Of a DNA stretch of 64,000 nucleotides, positions 18,174 to 27,891 are shown piece by piece. The notes below the pieces were generated by a model that worked only from the letters and a program-made list of their open reading frames with translations, did no database searches and was not told where the DNA came from. Numbering within the stretch: position 1 is the stretch's first letter; each line of letters opens with the position of its first letter. Source of the stretch: Burkholderiales bacterium 8X (GTDB lineage: Bacteria > Pseudomonadota > Gammaproteobacteria > Burkholderiales > Burkholderiaceae_C); the NCBI GenBank assembly GCA_902506565.1, contig LR732703.1, positions 3,310,916 through 3,374,915 of the forward strand, read 5' to 3'. Position numbers and translations under genes: made by a program.

Positions 18174-18755
18174 ATGCACCGCAACCTGATTCTGGCCTCG
18201 ACTTCCCGCTACCGGCGCGAGCTGCTCGCTCGATTCGAAGTCGCCTTCGACGTCCATCCGCCGGAGGTCGACGAAACCCCGGTTGCCGGCGAAACGCCAC
18301 GAGCATTGGCCGAGCGCCTCGCAGCCGAAAAGGCCATGGCGATCGCGCGGAAATTCCCGGATCGCATCGTCATCGGCTCCGACCAGGTAGCCGATCTGGA
18401 AGGCGAAGCGCTCGGCAAGCCGGGCGATCACTTGCGGGCGACTCAGCAGTTGCGCAGGATGCAGGGCCGAACCGTCATCTTCCACACGGCGGTTGCCGTG
18501 GCGTGTATCGAAAGCGGCTTCATGCAAAGCGACCTTGCCTCGATCGAGGTCCGGTTTCGAAGCCTCGACGACGACTCGATCGAACGCTATTTGCGTGCCG
18601 AGCAACCCTACGATTGCGCGGGCAGCGCCAAGAGCGAAGGCCTCGGCATCACCCTTCTCGACGCGATCACGAGCGACGATCCGACGGCGCTGATCGGTTT
18701 GCCGCTCATCCGCACCGCGCGCCTCTTGCGAGCAGCCGGGCTCCAGCTGCCATGA
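18174..18755 (+). CDS. maf: Maf family nucleotide pyrophosphatase
   Basis: This 193-residue protein begins MHRNLILASTSRYRREL and has the Maf motifs SxxR and the Asp of IGSDQVADLEG. Maf proteins hydrolyse non-canonical or modified nucleoside triphosphates, cleaning the pool. The C-terminal YDCAGSAKSEGLGITLL is typical of the YceF subgroup, whose gene adjoins yceD-rpmF in enterobacteria. Here it is divergent from yceD, with 37 bases between starts, so both promoters overlap. The stop overlaps the next gene as ATGA. Confidence 0.93.
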   Translation: MHRNLILASTSRYRRELLARFEVAFDVHPPEVDETPVAGETPRALAERLAAEKAMAIARKFPDRIVIGSDQVADLEGEALGKPGDHLRATQQLRRMQGRTVIFHTAVAVACIESGFMQSDLASIEVRFRSLDDDSIERYLRAEQPYDCAGSAKSEGLGITLLDAITSDDPTALIGLPLIRTARLLRAAGLQLP

Positions 18756-19510
18756 GCGCCAAGACCCTCTACCTGGTTCCGGCACCACTCGATTTCGGCT
18801 GCGAGCCCGAGGTCGCCATCCAGGACGTCATCCCCACCGGCACGCTGCAGATCGCAGCATCGATCACGCACTGGATCTGCGAGAACGCCAAGACCGCCCG
18901 CGCCTTCCTGAAGAGAGTCGACGCGGTCGTTCCGCTGGCGCTTCCCATCCAGTCGATGCAGATTCACGAACTGCCCCGCGAGGTGCACAAGAAGGGCGAC
19001 CATGCGGGCGAGTTCGATGCACGCCCTCTGCTGAGCACTGCGCTGCAGGGCGACAAAATCGGCTTGTTGAGCGAGGCGGGCATGCCGGCGATCGCCGATC
19101 CGGGCGCGTCGGTGGTGCGCGCCGCGCACGAACTCGGCCTGGCGGTGATCCCGCTGACCGGCCCGATCTCGCTCATGCTCGCACTGGCCGCGAGCGGCTT
19201 GAACGGCCAGAACTTCGCCTTCGTCGGCTACCTTCCGCAAGAGCCGGAATCGCGCACTCGCCGAATTCGCGAGCTGGAAGCCCTGGCACTGCGCAGCGGC
19301 CAGACGCAGCTCTTCATCGAAACGCCCTACCGCAACCGGGTCCTGATGCAGGCTCTGCTGCAGACCCTGCAGCACAACACGCGGCTCGCGTTCGCGCGCG
19401 GGCTGACGCTCCCTGCGGCCACGGTGCGTTGCGCCACCGTCAAGGCCTGGCGCGCGCAGGAGTTGCCGGTCGAAGACAAGATGCCCGCGGTCTTCGCGCT
19501 CGGACGTTGA
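18752..19510 (+). CDS. SAM-dependent methyltransferase, RsmI/tetrapyrrole-methylase family
   Basis: This 252-residue protein carries the tetrapyrrole-methylase fold. An N-terminal LYLVPAPLDFG segment is followed by LLSEAGMPAIADPGASVVRAA and PLTGPISLMLALAASG, the AdoMet-binding and dimer motifs of RsmI-like enzymes. RsmI methylates 16S rRNA C1402. This shorter form lacks the usual N-terminal GTPIGN and differs from canonical RsmI, so the RNA substrate is only inferred. It overlaps maf by four bases and the MFS gene by TTGA, and this makes a tight three-gene unit. Confidence 0.85.
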   Translation: MSAKTLYLVPAPLDFGCEPEVAIQDVIPTGTLQIAASITHWICENAKTARAFLKRVDAVVPLALPIQSMQIHELPREVHKKGDHAGEFDARPLLSTALQGDKIGLLSEAGMPAIADPGASVVRAAHELGLAVIPLTGPISLMLALAASGLNGQNFAFVGYLPQEPESRTRRIRELEALALRSGQTQLFIETPYRNRVLMQALLQTLQHNTRLAFARGLTLPAATVRCATVKAWRAQELPVEDKMPAVFALGR

Positions 19511-20667
19511 GCCGCGGAGCCGTCGCGCCCGAGGCCGGATCCGGCAGCTTGCGCTGGGCGACGCGGAGCATGTTCTTCGCGTCCGGCTTCATCTTCGCGA
19601 CCTGGGGCGTCCATGTGCCCACGGTCAAGCTCCACTATGCGATGGACGAGGCCCAGCTCGGCCTCGCCTTGTTCGCAGCCGGCATCGGCGCCCTGCTCGG
19701 CCTGACCCGCGCGAGCCACTGGATCGGGCGGTACGGTGCCCGCCATGCGGCCTGCGCGAGTGGCGCGGTCTACGCGTTGCTGCTGCTCGGCTTGCTGACC
19801 ATGCCCGGCTATCCGTGGCTGCTCGCCTTGCTCCTGATGTTCGGCGTGGTCACCAGCGTCTTCGACGTGGCGATCAATACCGAAGCAGCGCAGATCGAAC
19901 TGCGAAGCCGACGCCCGCTGATGAGCGGGATGCACGGCATGTTCAGCCTCGGCGGCATGGCGGGCGCCCTGGTCGGCAGTACGGCGATCGCCCTGGGCGT
20001 CGCTGCTCGCGTGCATCTGTCGTGGGTCGCGATTGCCATGACGTTGACGGTCGTTTTGTCGGCGCGCTGGATGCTTCCGGCCAGCGAGACGCGTTTTGCA
20101 GCGTCGAGCGAAGGCTTCATGCTGCCGCGCGGCGTGCTGGCGATGCTCGGCCTGCTGGCTGCGCTCGGGTTGATCGCAGAAGGTGCGATCTACGACTGGA
20201 GCGTGCTGTACCTCAAGCAGGAACTCGGCAGCCCGCAAGAGCAGGCAGCGCTGGCCTATGGGTTCTTCTCGGCTGCCATGGCCGCAACGCGCTTCGTGGG
20301 AGACCGGTTGCGGGCCCGGTTCGAGCCAACGCATCTGTTGCGCGCCAGCGCGCTGGTGGCGGCGGCTTCGATGAGCCTGGCGCTCCTCACGGATCGTCCG
20401 CTGGTCGCACTGGCCTGCTTTGCCGGTGTCGGTGTCGGCTTCGCGAACGTGGTGCCACTCTTGTTCGCAGCCTCTTCGCGGCTTCCGGGGGTGGAGCCGG
20501 CACGCGGGATTGCAGGGGTCGCCGCCCTGGGCTATACCGGCTTCATGGTGGGCCCGCCGTTCATCGGCTTCATTGCGCAAGGCACCAACCTGACGACAGC
20601 CTTGTTCGTGGTGGTCGCCTTCGCCCTGGTGCTGGCGGCGCTGGCGCGGCAGGTGGCCGCGCGGTAG
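19507..20667 (+). CDS. MFS transporter
   Basis: This 386-residue polytopic membrane protein has about twelve hydrophobic segments, beginning MFFASGFIFATWGVHVPTVK. The first loop motif is FAAGIGALLGLTRASHWIGRYGAR. It resembles the carriers of the YbjJ/sugar-efflux type; the substrate cannot be read from sequence. I place the start at TTG 19507, overlapping the methyltransferase stop as TTGA; ATG 19570 is an alternative that would remove about 21 non-membrane residues. It converges on sppA with only 13 bases between stops. Confidence 0.85.
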   Translation: MSRGAVAPEAGSGSLRWATRSMFFASGFIFATWGVHVPTVKLHYAMDEAQLGLALFAAGIGALLGLTRASHWIGRYGARHAACASGAVYALLLLGLLTMPGYPWLLALLLMFGVVTSVFDVAINTEAAQIELRSRRPLMSGMHGMFSLGGMAGALVGSTAIALGVAARVHLSWVAIAMTLTVVLSARWMLPASETRFAASSEGFMLPRGVLAMLGLLAALGLIAEGAIYDWSVLYLKQELGSPQEQAALAYGFFSAAMAATRFVGDRLRARFEPTHLLRASALVAAASMSLALLTDRPLVALACFAGVGVGFANVVPLLFAASSRLPGVEPARGIAGVAALGYTGFMVGPPFIGFIAQGTNLTTALFVVVAFALVLAALARQVAAR

Positions 20668-20680
20668 AGCACGGCGAAGA

Positions 20681-21703
20681 TCAGCGCAAGCTCGGCGAAA
20701 GCCGCATTGCGCGAACCGTGGCGTCCCCGAGCGCTGCGCCGAACTTCTTGGCCAGCTTCTCGGCCACGTTGTCACGGCGGGTGTAGTCGATGACCTCTTC
20801 CGCCTTGATCACCTCGCGCGCCACGAAATCGACATTGCCGAGCTGATCGGCAAGGCCCAGGTCGACGGCAGTCTGGCCGCTCCAGAAAAGCCCCGAGAAC
20901 AAGCCGGGGGTGTCGAGCTTGAGGCGATCGCCCCGACCGGCCTTCACGACATCGATGAATTGGGTGTGGATCTGCGCCAGCATCTGCTGGGCATGCGCGC
21001 GTTGCGCATCGCTCATCGGGCTGAACGGATCGAGGAAGCCCTTGTTCTCGCCCGCGGTCAGGAGCCGGCGCTCGACGCCGACCTTGTCCATCAAGCCGGT
21101 GAAGCCAAACCCGTCCATCAGGACGCCGATGCTTCCGACGATGCTCGCCTTGTCGACGAACACCTGGTCGGTGGCGGCGGCGATGTAGTAGGCGGCAGAC
21201 GCGCAGCTTTCCTCGACCACCGCGATCACCGGCTTCTTGTGCTTGGCCTTCAGGCGGCGAATCTCGTCGTTGATGATGCCGGCCTGCACCGGGCTTCCGC
21301 CGGGCGAATTGATCAAGAGCACCACGCCCTTGGCGCCTTCGTCCTCGAAGGCGGTCTTCATGGCAGCGACCACGAACTCGGCGCTGGCATCGGCACCGGC
21401 GGCGATCTCGCCCTTGATCTCGACTACCGCCGTATGGGCCGTGGTCTTCGAAGCCGTCGGCGCGCCGCGGGACATGCCGAGCCACACCAGGAAGACGAAG
21501 AACAGGAGCCAGCTCAACCGAACGAAGGTTCGCCAGCGCCTGGCCGACTTTTGCTCGCGCAAGGAGGCGAATGCCAGCTTCTCGAGCGTCTCGCGCTCCC
21601 AGTGGAGTTGCTTGGTGGGATCGACGTTCGACATATGAAGGGGTGGCGGCGTGCGCTCGAAAGGCTCGAAACCTTCGGGTTCCGTGCGGTGGGACTCGGA
21701 CAT
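20681..21703 (-). CDS. sppA: S49 family signal-peptide peptidase
   Basis: This 340-residue inner-membrane protease should degrade cleaved signal peptides. A single membrane helix (LSWLLFFVFLVWLGMSRGA) lies near residue 65. The serine protease core has INSPGGSP, a Ser in ASAAYYIA, and a candidate Lys in AGENKGFLDPF, as in the short SppA of Bacillus type. The gene starts one base after the Rieske stop, in an operon with rluC and gph. A later ATG (MSNVDPT, 21634) would skip a hydrophilic N-terminal segment and cannot be excluded. Confidence 0.92.
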   Translation of the reverse strand: MSESHRTEPEGFEPFERTPPPLHMSNVDPTKQLHWERETLEKLAFASLREQKSARRWRTFVRLSWLLFFVFLVWLGMSRGAPTASKTTAHTAVVEIKGEIAAGADASAEFVVAAMKTAFEDEGAKGVVLLINSPGGSPVQAGIINDEIRRLKAKHKKPVIAVVEESCASAAYYIAAATDQVFVDKASIVGSIGVLMDGFGFTGLMDKVGVERRLLTAGENKGFLDPFSPMSDAQRAHAQQMLAQIHTQFIDVVKAGRGDRLKLDTPGLFSGLFWSGQTAVDLGLADQLGNVDFVAREVIKAEEVIDYTRRDNVAEKLAKKFGAALGDATVRAMRLSPSLR

Positions 21704-21704
21704 T

Positions 21705-22070
21705 TCAGAAAGCCAGGGGTTGGAGGTTCCAGGCAGTATGCCAGCGCACCACGCCGCCGGATTCCGACAGCTCGATCTTCACCAGCCCGCCACGGCATGG
21801 CCCGCCGGCGCATTCGCCGGTGTCCGGGCGGTAAGCCGCGCCGTGCGTCGCGCACAGGAGCCAGTTTCCGGTGTCGTCGAAGAAGCGGTCGGGCTGGTAG
21901 TCGAGCTCCATCGCGATATGGGTACAGCGATTCAGGTAGGCATGAACCTGGCCCTGGAACCGTACGGCGAAGGCCCGGCAGGTCATTCCGGCGAAGACGA
22001 CGTCGAACGGAACCGCCCGCCCACCATCCACCAGGTCGGATGAGGCGCATAGCGGCAGGAGGTCTTGCAT
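21705..22070 (-). CDS. Small Rieske [2Fe-2S] protein
   Basis: This 121-residue protein has a complete Rieske cluster-binding pattern: Cys49-x-His51 in CTHIAMELD and Cys73-x-x-His76 in CATHGAAY. There is no oxygenase catalytic domain, so it is a ferredoxin-type or nitrite-reductase-small-subunit-type protein. It lies in the rluC-gph-Rieske-sppA operon, a common gene order in betaproteobacteria. The electron partner is not evident. Confidence 0.9.
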   Translation of the reverse strand: MQDLLPLCASSDLVDGGRAVPFDVVFAGMTCRAFAVRFQGQVHAYLNRCTHIAMELDYQPDRFFDDTGNWLLCATHGAAYRPDTGECAGGPCRGGLVKIELSESGGVVRWHTAWNLQPLAF

Positions 22071-22075
22071 CGTGC

Positions 22076-22744
22076 TCAGCCGTGCTGCAGCAGCCAGTCC
22101 TGCAAGTCCGCGATCGAATGCGCGATATGCAGCGGGTTGAGCGAGTGGAAGCTGTCGGGCTCGTGCGCGCCGTAGCTCACGCCCACGCTGGCGGCCCCGG
22201 CGTTTTGCGCGAGTTGGAGATCGTGCGTGGTGTCTCCGACCATCAACGTCCGGCTGGCCGGCACATCCAACTCTTCCATGAGTTCGAGCAGCATCCTCGG
22301 ATGCGGCTTGCCGTGGGTTTCGTCGGCTGTCCGCGAGGCGTCAAAGCGATCGCGCAGCGCCACGCTCGCGAGCGCTTCGTCGAGACCCCGCCGCGACTTG
22401 CCGGTGGCAACCGCCAGCTTGTGCCCGCGCGCACGCAAGGCATCGAGCATCGGCAGCACCCCTTCGAACAGCACGACGTCGTCCTGGTGCTGCAGGTAGT
22501 GATAGCGGTAGCGAGCGCCCAGTGCCGCGTATTTTTCCTTGGGCACGTCCGGTGCAGCGCGCGCCAGCGCCTCGGCAAGGCCGAGGCCGATGACCCAGGC
22601 GGCGGCGTCTTCGGACGGTTTCGCCCCGCCGACATCCACCACCGCCGCCTGGATGCAGCGAACGATCAGCCGGGTGGAGTCGTACAGGGTGCCGTCCCAG
22701 TCGAAGGCGATCAGTTCGAAACGGGGAACGGTGCGGTCAGTCAT
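22076..22744 (-). CDS. HAD-IA phosphatase (Gph-like)
   Basis: This 222-residue hydrolase has HAD motif I FDWDGTLYDST near residue 14, motif II in VATGKSRRGL, a Lys in the TADETHGKPHP segment, and motif III MVGDTTHDLQLA. The alpha-helical cap is of the phosphoglycolate phosphatase type, though substrate cannot be assigned from sequence. The ATG at 22744 overlaps the end of rluC by eight bases. The rluC-gph order is common in betaproteobacteria. Confidence 0.9.
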   Translation of the reverse strand: MTDRTVPRFELIAFDWDGTLYDSTRLIVRCIQAAVVDVGGAKPSEDAAAWVIGLGLAEALARAAPDVPKEKYAALGARYRYHYLQHQDDVVLFEGVLPMLDALRARGHKLAVATGKSRRGLDEALASVALRDRFDASRTADETHGKPHPRMLLELMEELDVPASRTLMVGDTTHDLQLAQNAGAASVGVSYGAHEPDSFHSLNPLHIAHSIADLQDWLLQHG

Positions 22745-23810
22745 TGGGAACGGATGTTGAAGGGCCCGGCAGGCCGGCAAGCACCTCGGGCGCGAGCAGG
22801 CCGCGCAATTCGGCCGGAAGCTCGGCCTCGAGCGCGATCCGCCGATGGTCGAGCGGGTGATTGAACTGCAGCCGCCAGGCGTGGAGGAACATTCGCTTCA
22901 GGCCCAGCTTCTGGAGCGTTCGATTGCGTTCGAAGACGCCGTACTTGTCGTCGCCGGCAATCGGATACCCCTGCGACGCCAGGTGGACGCGGATCTGGTG
23001 AGTTCGGCCGGTCTTGATGGTCACGGCCAGGAGCGAATGGGTTGGCCCTGCCCCGTCCGCCCGATTGCCGCCGCCTTCCAAGCGAACCGTCGCCAACACG
23101 CGGACCAGGGTCACCGCGTGCATCGCGTCTGGATGATCCTTGGCCACCACGCGGACCCGCCGTTCGCCCGGCTCGTCGCCAGACGACTTTCCGGGCAGGA
23201 CGAACTTGGCCAGGGGCGCGTCGAGAACCTTCTTGTTGGCGGGCCAGGCGCCCTCGACCAGCGCCAGGTAGGTCTTGCCCGTCTCGCGTTCGCGGAACTG
23301 GTCCTGCAGGTTCTTGAGGGCGCTGCGCTTCTTGGCCACCAGCAGGATGCCGGATGTCTCGCGGTCGAGCCGATGCACCAGTTCGAGAAACCGGGAAGCG
23401 GGCCGTGCCGTGCGCAACTGCTCGATCACGCCGAAGCTCAAGCCGCTGCCGCCATGAACCGCGACGCCGGCCGGCTTGTCGAGGGCCAGCAACGCGTCGT
23501 CCTCGAACAGCACGGCGAATTCGCGCGGCGGCGCGGCGGCCCGTGCGCCGGGCTCCGAGCGCTCGGAAACCCGGACCGGCGGAAGCCTCAGGACGTCGCC
23601 GTTGGCAAGTCGGGTGTCGGCTTGCGCGCGACCCTTGTTCACCCTCACCTCGCCCGAACGGATGATCCGGTAGACATGGGTCTTGGGCACGCCCTTCAGG
23701 CGCCGGAACAGGAAATTGTCAAGTCGCTGGCCTTCGGAATCGGCGTCGACGGTCATCGAGCGGACTTGCTCGGCCGGCGCCTCTGGCTTCGCACCTATAA
23801 TATTTTTCAC
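22737..23810 (-). CDS. rluC: 23S rRNA pseudouridine synthase RluC
   Basis: This 357-residue enzyme has an N-terminal S4 RNA-binding domain (GQRLDNFLFRRLKGVPKTHVY) and the pseudouridine synthase catalytic motif HRLDRETSG with its Asp. RluC modifies U955, U2504 and U2580 of 23S rRNA in E. coli. The start is GTG 23810, inside an AT-rich patch. It is divergent from rne, an arrangement shared with gammaproteobacteria. Length matches the family. Confidence 0.95.
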   Translation of the reverse strand: MKNIIGAKPEAPAEQVRSMTVDADSEGQRLDNFLFRRLKGVPKTHVYRIIRSGEVRVNKGRAQADTRLANGDVLRLPPVRVSERSEPGARAAAPPREFAVLFEDDALLALDKPAGVAVHGGSGLSFGVIEQLRTARPASRFLELVHRLDRETSGILLVAKKRSALKNLQDQFRERETGKTYLALVEGAWPANKKVLDAPLAKFVLPGKSSGDEPGERRVRVVAKDHPDAMHAVTLVRVLATVRLEGGGNRADGAGPTHSLLAVTIKTGRTHQIRVHLASQGYPIAGDDKYGVFERNRTLQKLGLKRMFLHAWRLQFNHPLDHRRIALEAELPAELRGLLAPEVLAGLPGPSTSVPND

Positions 23811-24349
23811 CAGCGCGGTCTTGTAAGTGCTTGATAAATCAGAAGTTTAGAGCACCACAGGCTGCGCTGCGAGGTCGATGCCGCTTTGAGGCAGAGCCCG
23901 CAAGCCGAGTGCCGACGCACGAGGCGGCGAGCCTTGCTTCGTAGTCAAGCCGACGCCCACGAAACACCGATACGGAATACCAGCCGGCAGGCTCCAAGCT
24001 GCCGGCGGATCGAAGCGAGTACCTTGTGTTGATGCTGTTGATTCGACTCTGCCTGCGCTGGCTCCCGCCAGTGGCCGAAGGCATTGAATCTCGGCAAGTG
24101 CGCATTCTCCCTGCGCCGGCTGCTGTCACCCAGGCAGCATCTCGACACCACATCGGGCTCGCGCCCATCCATGCGCCCCCTTCCAGACTGAGGTCGAGCT
24201 AACCCTCGGCGTGCGTACTGCGCCCAGCGCGCGGTCGCCGCTCATTCTTGTCGCAGCGGCAGTTCCTTCGTTTCGCGAGCGTTTGTCCGTGCATCGTTAG
24301 GTCCGAAACGGACCGGTTGAACGAAAACGAACGACAAAGGAAACGCACC
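23811..24349. other. rluC-rne intergenic region and rne leader
   Basis: These 539 bases hold no protein gene that I can support. A TATAAT on the plus strand at 23796-23801, inside the rluC start region, could be a -10 for rne, but no matching -35 is visible. A perfect hairpin GGTCCG-AAA-CGGACC lies at 24300-24314, ahead of the rne Shine-Dalgarno (AAGG, 24337-24340). In E. coli the long rne leader folds into hairpins that RNase E recognises for autoregulation; the long leader here is consistent with that, by analogy only. Confidence 0.5.
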
Positions 24350-27300
24350 ATGAAGCGGATGCTGATCAACGCCACGCAGGCCGAAGAACGCCGCCTGGCC
24401 ATCGTCGATGGACAAAAGCTCCTCGACTACGAGATCGAAATCGAGGGCCGCGAGCAGCGCAAGGGCAATATCTACAAGGCCGTCGTGACGCGGGTCGAGC
24501 CGTCGCTCGAGGCCTGCTTCGTCGACTACGGCGAAGACCGCCACGGCTTCCTGCCCTTCAAGGAAATCTCCAAGCAGTACTTCGCCGAAGGCGTTTCGGC
24601 CAGCCAGGCCCGCATCCAGGACGCGATTCGCGAAGGCCAGGAACTGGTGGTCCAGGTCGAGAAGGAAGAGCGCGGCAACAAGGGCGCAGCCCTCACCACC
24701 TTCATTTCGCTGGCCGGCCGCTACGTGGTCCTGATGCCGAACAATCCGCGCGGCGGCGGCGTGAGCCGGCGCATCGAGGGAGACGACCGGGCCGAGCTCA
24801 AGGAGGCGATGGACCAGCTCGAGTATCCCAAGGGCATGAGCATCATCGCCCGCACCGCCGGCATCGGGCGTTCGGCACCCGAGCTGCAGTGGGATCTCAA
24901 CTACCTGCTCAAGCTCTGGACCGCCATCGACGGCGCCGCCAAGGGCGCCAAGGGCGCATTCCTGATCTACCAGGAGTCCTCGCTCGTGATTCGCGCGATT
25001 CGCGATTACTTCAATCACGACATCGGCGACATCCTGATCGACACGGACGACATCTACGACCAGGCCCAGCAGTTCATGGCGCACGTGATGCCGGAGCATG
25101 CCGCGCGGGTCAAGCGCTATCGCGACGATGCGGCCTTGTTCAGCCGCTTCCAGATCGAGCACCAGATCGAATCCGCCTACGCCCGCACGGTGCAGCTGCC
25201 GAGCGGCGGCGCCATCGTGATCGACCATACCGAGGCGCTGGTCTCGGTTGACGTCAACTCGGCGCGCGCCATCAAGGGCGGCGACATCGAGGAAACCGCG
25301 ACCCGGACCAACCTTGAGGCCGCCGACGAAGTGGCGCGCCAGATGCGCCTTCGGGACCTCGGTGGCCTGATCGTCATCGACTTCATCGACATGGACGAGT
25401 CGAAGAACCGTCGCGAGGTCGAGAGCCGTCTGCGCGACGCGCTGCGCCAGGACCGGGCCCGGGTGCAGTTCGGCTCGATCAGCAAGTTCGGCTTGATGGA
25501 GATGAGCCGCCAACGCCTCAAGCCGGCGCTAAGCGAAGGTTCGTCTATTCCCTGCCCGCGCTGCGGCGGCTCCGGCCACATCCGCGACACCGAATCCAGC
25601 GCCCTCCAGATCCTGCGCATCATTCAAGAAGAATCGATGAAGGACAACACGGCGGCGGTCCACGTGCAGGTGCCGGTCGAGGTCGCGTCCTTCCTGCTGA
25701 ACGAAAAGCGGCCCGAGATCGCCAAGATCGAGATCAAGCAGCGCGTCACCGTGCTGATGGTGCCCAACAAGACGCTCGAGACGCCGAACTACAAGCTGGA
25801 GCGGCTCAAGCACGACGATCCGCGTCTCGACCATATCGAGGCGAGCTACAAGATGGCCGAGGAGATCGAGGATCCGACCTCCGTCACCCGCCGTTCGCAA
25901 GAGCCGACCAACCGGCAAACCCCGGTGATCAAGGGCGTGCTGCCGGATGCACCGGCGCCCATCGCCGTGCCGCGCGAGGACGCGCGCAGTCGCTCCGCCG
26001 AAGCTTCCGCTTCGACGCCCCCGACCGCCCGGGCTGCAGCAGCACCGGCCCCGGTGGCGGCGCCAGCGCCCGCGCCAGCGGCACCGGCGCCCGCGACGGC
26101 CGGGAAAGTGGCCGAATCCGGTCTGCTCGGCTGGATCAAGAGCCTGTTCGTAGCGCCGCCGGCGCCGGCGCAGGCGCCTGCGGCGCCGACCATCCCGGTC
26201 GAGCCGCCGAAGCCCCGGCGCGAAGGCGGCCGTGGCCGCGACGCCGAGGGCCGCGGCCGTGACGGCGAGGCCAGGCCGCCGCGCGAAGGGGAGCAGCGCC
26301 GGGGTGGCCGTGGCGGCTCCCGCGACGGCGAGCGCCGCGGGCGTGGTGGTGAACGGCGCGAGGGACGTGCCGGCGAAACCGCATTGCGTGAGGGTCGCGA
26401 AGCCCGTGAGCCGCGCGAAGGGCGCGAAGCCCGCGAACCGCGCGAGGTTCGTGAACCGCGCGAGGTTCGTGAACCGCGCGAATCGCGTGAACCACGCGAA
26501 CCGCGCGAACCGCGTCCGCCGCGTGAAGGCGAGCGTCGTCCACGCGGCGAGCGCCGCGACTCCGATTCGCTCGAATCGAAGCCGGAGTCTGCCGAACTAA
26601 TGGGTTTGGCAGACCCGCAGGGCCTCGCGCCGGAGAGCGGATCGGGCGATTCGCAGCGTCCGAACGGCGATCGCCCGCCTCGCGCACGCCGCGAACGGGG
26701 TGAGCGTGGTGAGCGTAGTGAACGCGGCGAGCGCGGTGATCGGGGCGAGCGCAACGAAGGCGAACGTGCAAACCAAGGCGAGTTCCAGCCCGGCCAGGCG
26801 GCCGGCAGCGTCGAGCGCGGTACGGAAGATGCCGTGCTCGAGAGCGGCTCGCCGGAAGCCGCCGGCAGCCGCGCTCCGCGAACCCCACGCGGCGACCGTG
26901 GAGAGCGCGGTGACCGTGGCGAACGCAGCGATCGCGGTGAGCGCAGCGATCGCGGTGAACGCGCCGACGGACGCCGCGACCGGCGTTCGACCGGCATCAA
27001 CGGTTCGGCCGAAGGCGAGAGCCTGAATCCCGAAGAAAACCCGGGCACCTTGGCCGACGCCGTCGGCACGCATCCTGGTTCCGCGCCTTCGTCGACCGAC
27101 AACACCGCAGGTTTCGGTGATAGCGGCAACCCCGAAGCCGGCACGCTCGAGGGCGCTACCGGCGAAAGCGGCGGGCGCCGCAACGGCGAGGAGCGTCGGG
27201 GTCGTTCGCGCGATCGCTACGGACGCGATCGCCGCGAACGTGCGCCGCGCGACGATTTGCCAGCCGAGCCGCAGGGCTTCGGGGAAGCGGCTTCGGAAGC

Positions 27301-27823
27301 CGGCAACGGGATGGAAGCCGCCGGGGCCGCGACCTCGACGGCAGACTCGCTGCAAGCGCCGGCGGTTTCGGCTGATGAAGCACCTCGTCAGGCTGACCCT
27401 GGCCGATCACAAGCGCCAAGGTCTTCGGCATCGCTGTCGCCGGCCGCTCCTGCCGGTTTCACCAGTTCGGCCAGTTCGGCCAGTTCTGCCGATCCAGGCC
27501 ATTCGGACAGGTCGTCCGCTCCAGCGAGCACGACAAGGCAGCTGCCGAAGGTGACGCCCTTCCAACTGCCGATCGACCAACTGGCTCAGGTAGCCGAGGG
27601 CTCGGGTCTTCAATGGATCAATTCGGACGCCGAGCGGGTCGCTCAAGTGCGGGCTGCCATCCAGGCCGAAGTCCAGCCGCCCCGCGTCCCGCGCGAGCGG
27701 CCGCCGATGGTAAAGATTGATGAAGGCGCGCTGATCCTCGTCGAGACCAAGCGAGATCTCCGATCGGTCAAGCTGCCCTTCGAAAATGAGCCGGCGGCAG
27801 GCGAGCCGGGGTCTGGCGCCTGA
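24350..27823 (+). CDS. rne: Ribonuclease E
   Basis: This 1157-residue endoribonuclease starts [15 protein letters not shown] behind an AAGG site. An N-terminal S1 domain (about residues 37-120) precedes the catalytic DNase I-like domain. The two metal-binding Asp lie in VSVDVNS (near 301) and VIDFIDMD (near 345), and the Zn-link is CPRCGGSGH near residue 401. After about residue 520 the protein is disordered: Ala/Pro-rich, then Arg/Glu/Gly-rich tracts, with a conserved-looking C-terminal block ([20 protein letters not shown]). It organises mRNA decay and 9S/16S rRNA processing. The Arg-rich tracts probably bind RNA. Confidence 0.97.
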   Translation: MKRMLINATQAEERRLAIVDGQKLLDYEIEIEGREQRKGNIYKAVVTRVEPSLEACFVDYGEDRHGFLPFKEISKQYFAEGVSASQARIQDAIREGQELVVQVEKEERGNKGAALTTFISLAGRYVVLMPNNPRGGGVSRRIEGDDRAELKEAMDQLEYPKGMSIIARTAGIGRSAPELQWDLNYLLKLWTAIDGAAKGAKGAFLIYQESSLVIRAIRDYFNHDIGDILIDTDDIYDQAQQFMAHVMPEHAARVKRYRDDAALFSRFQIEHQIESAYARTVQLPSGGAIVIDHTEALVSVDVNSARAIKGGDIEETATRTNLEAADEVARQMRLRDLGGLIVIDFIDMDESKNRREVESRLRDALRQDRARVQFGSISKFGLMEMSRQRLKPALSEGSSIPCPRCGGSGHIRDTESSALQILRIIQEESMKDNTAAVHVQVPVEVASFLLNEKRPEIAKIEIKQRVTVLMVPNKTLETPNYKLERLKHDDPRLDHIEASYKMAEEIEDPTSVTRRSQEPTNRQTPVIKGVLPDAPAPIAVPREDARSRSAEASASTPPTARAAAAPAPVAAPAPAPAAPAPATAGKVAESGLLGWIKSLFVAPPAPAQAPAAPTIPVEPPKPRREGGRGRDAEGRGRDGEARPPREGEQRRGGRGGSRDGERRGRGGERREGRAGETALREGREAREPREGREAREPREVREPREVREPRESREPREPREPRPPREGERRPRGERRDSDSLESKPESAELMGLADPQGLAPESGSGDSQRPNGDRPPRARRERGERGERSERGERGDRGERNEGERANQGEFQPGQAAGSVERGTEDAVLESGSPEAAGSRAPRTPRGDRGERGDRGERSDRGERSDRGERADGRRDRRSTGINGSAEGESLNPEENPGTLADAVGTHPGSAPSSTDNTAGFGDSGNPEAGTLEGATGESGGRRNGEERRGRSRDRYGRDRRERAPRDDLPAEPQGFGEAASEAGNGMEAAGAATSTADSLQAPAVSADEAPRQADPGRSQAPRSSASLSPAAPAGFTSSASSASSADPGHSDRSSAPASTTRQLPKVTPFQLPIDQLAQVAEGSGLQWINSDAERVAQVRAAIQAEVQPPRVPRERPPMVKIDEGALILVETKRDLRSVKLPFENEPAAGEPGSGA
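26391..26522 (+). repeat. Arg/Glu/Pro repeat tract inside rne
   Basis: The DNA repeats an 18-base unit (gttcgtgaaccgcgcgag) and close variants, and encodes repeats of R-E-P-R-E and E-G-R-E-A. Repetition is at DNA as well as protein level, so slippage-driven length change is likely between strains. Confidence 0.8.
26885..26970 (+). repeat. [12 protein letters not shown] repeat tract inside rne
   Basis: A tandem run of 6-residue units ([12 protein letters not shown] and variants) is encoded by near-identical 18-base steps. A related run lies at about 26695-26760. Like the earlier tract it is part of the disordered RNase E tail. Confidence 0.75.
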
Positions 27824-27833
27824 GCGAAGACGC

Positions 27834-27860
27834 AAAGCGCGCGCGTTTCTCGCGCTTTTT
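27834..27860 (+). terminator. First terminator after rne
   Basis: The stem AAAGCGCG / CGCGCTTT with a U-rich tail begins 11 bases after the rne stop, the shape of an intrinsic terminator. Confidence 0.75.
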
Positions 27861-27866
27861 GATTGA

Positions 27867-27891
27867 AGCCGGTGCCTGCGCCGGCTTTTTT
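27867..27891 (+). terminator. Second terminator after rne
   Basis: A second hairpin, AGCCGG / CCGGCT followed by six U residues, lies just downstream of the first. The pair isolates the exopolysaccharide locus from rne transcription. Confidence 0.85.

Noticed and set aside
23796-23801. TATAAT inside the rluC start as a definite rne promoter
   Set aside because: There is no -35 at a suitable distance, so it is mentioned only as a candidate within the leader entry.
26391-26522. Repeats in rne as a possible CRISPR array
   Set aside because: Units are in frame, lack distinct spacers and encode a continuous disordered protein tail.
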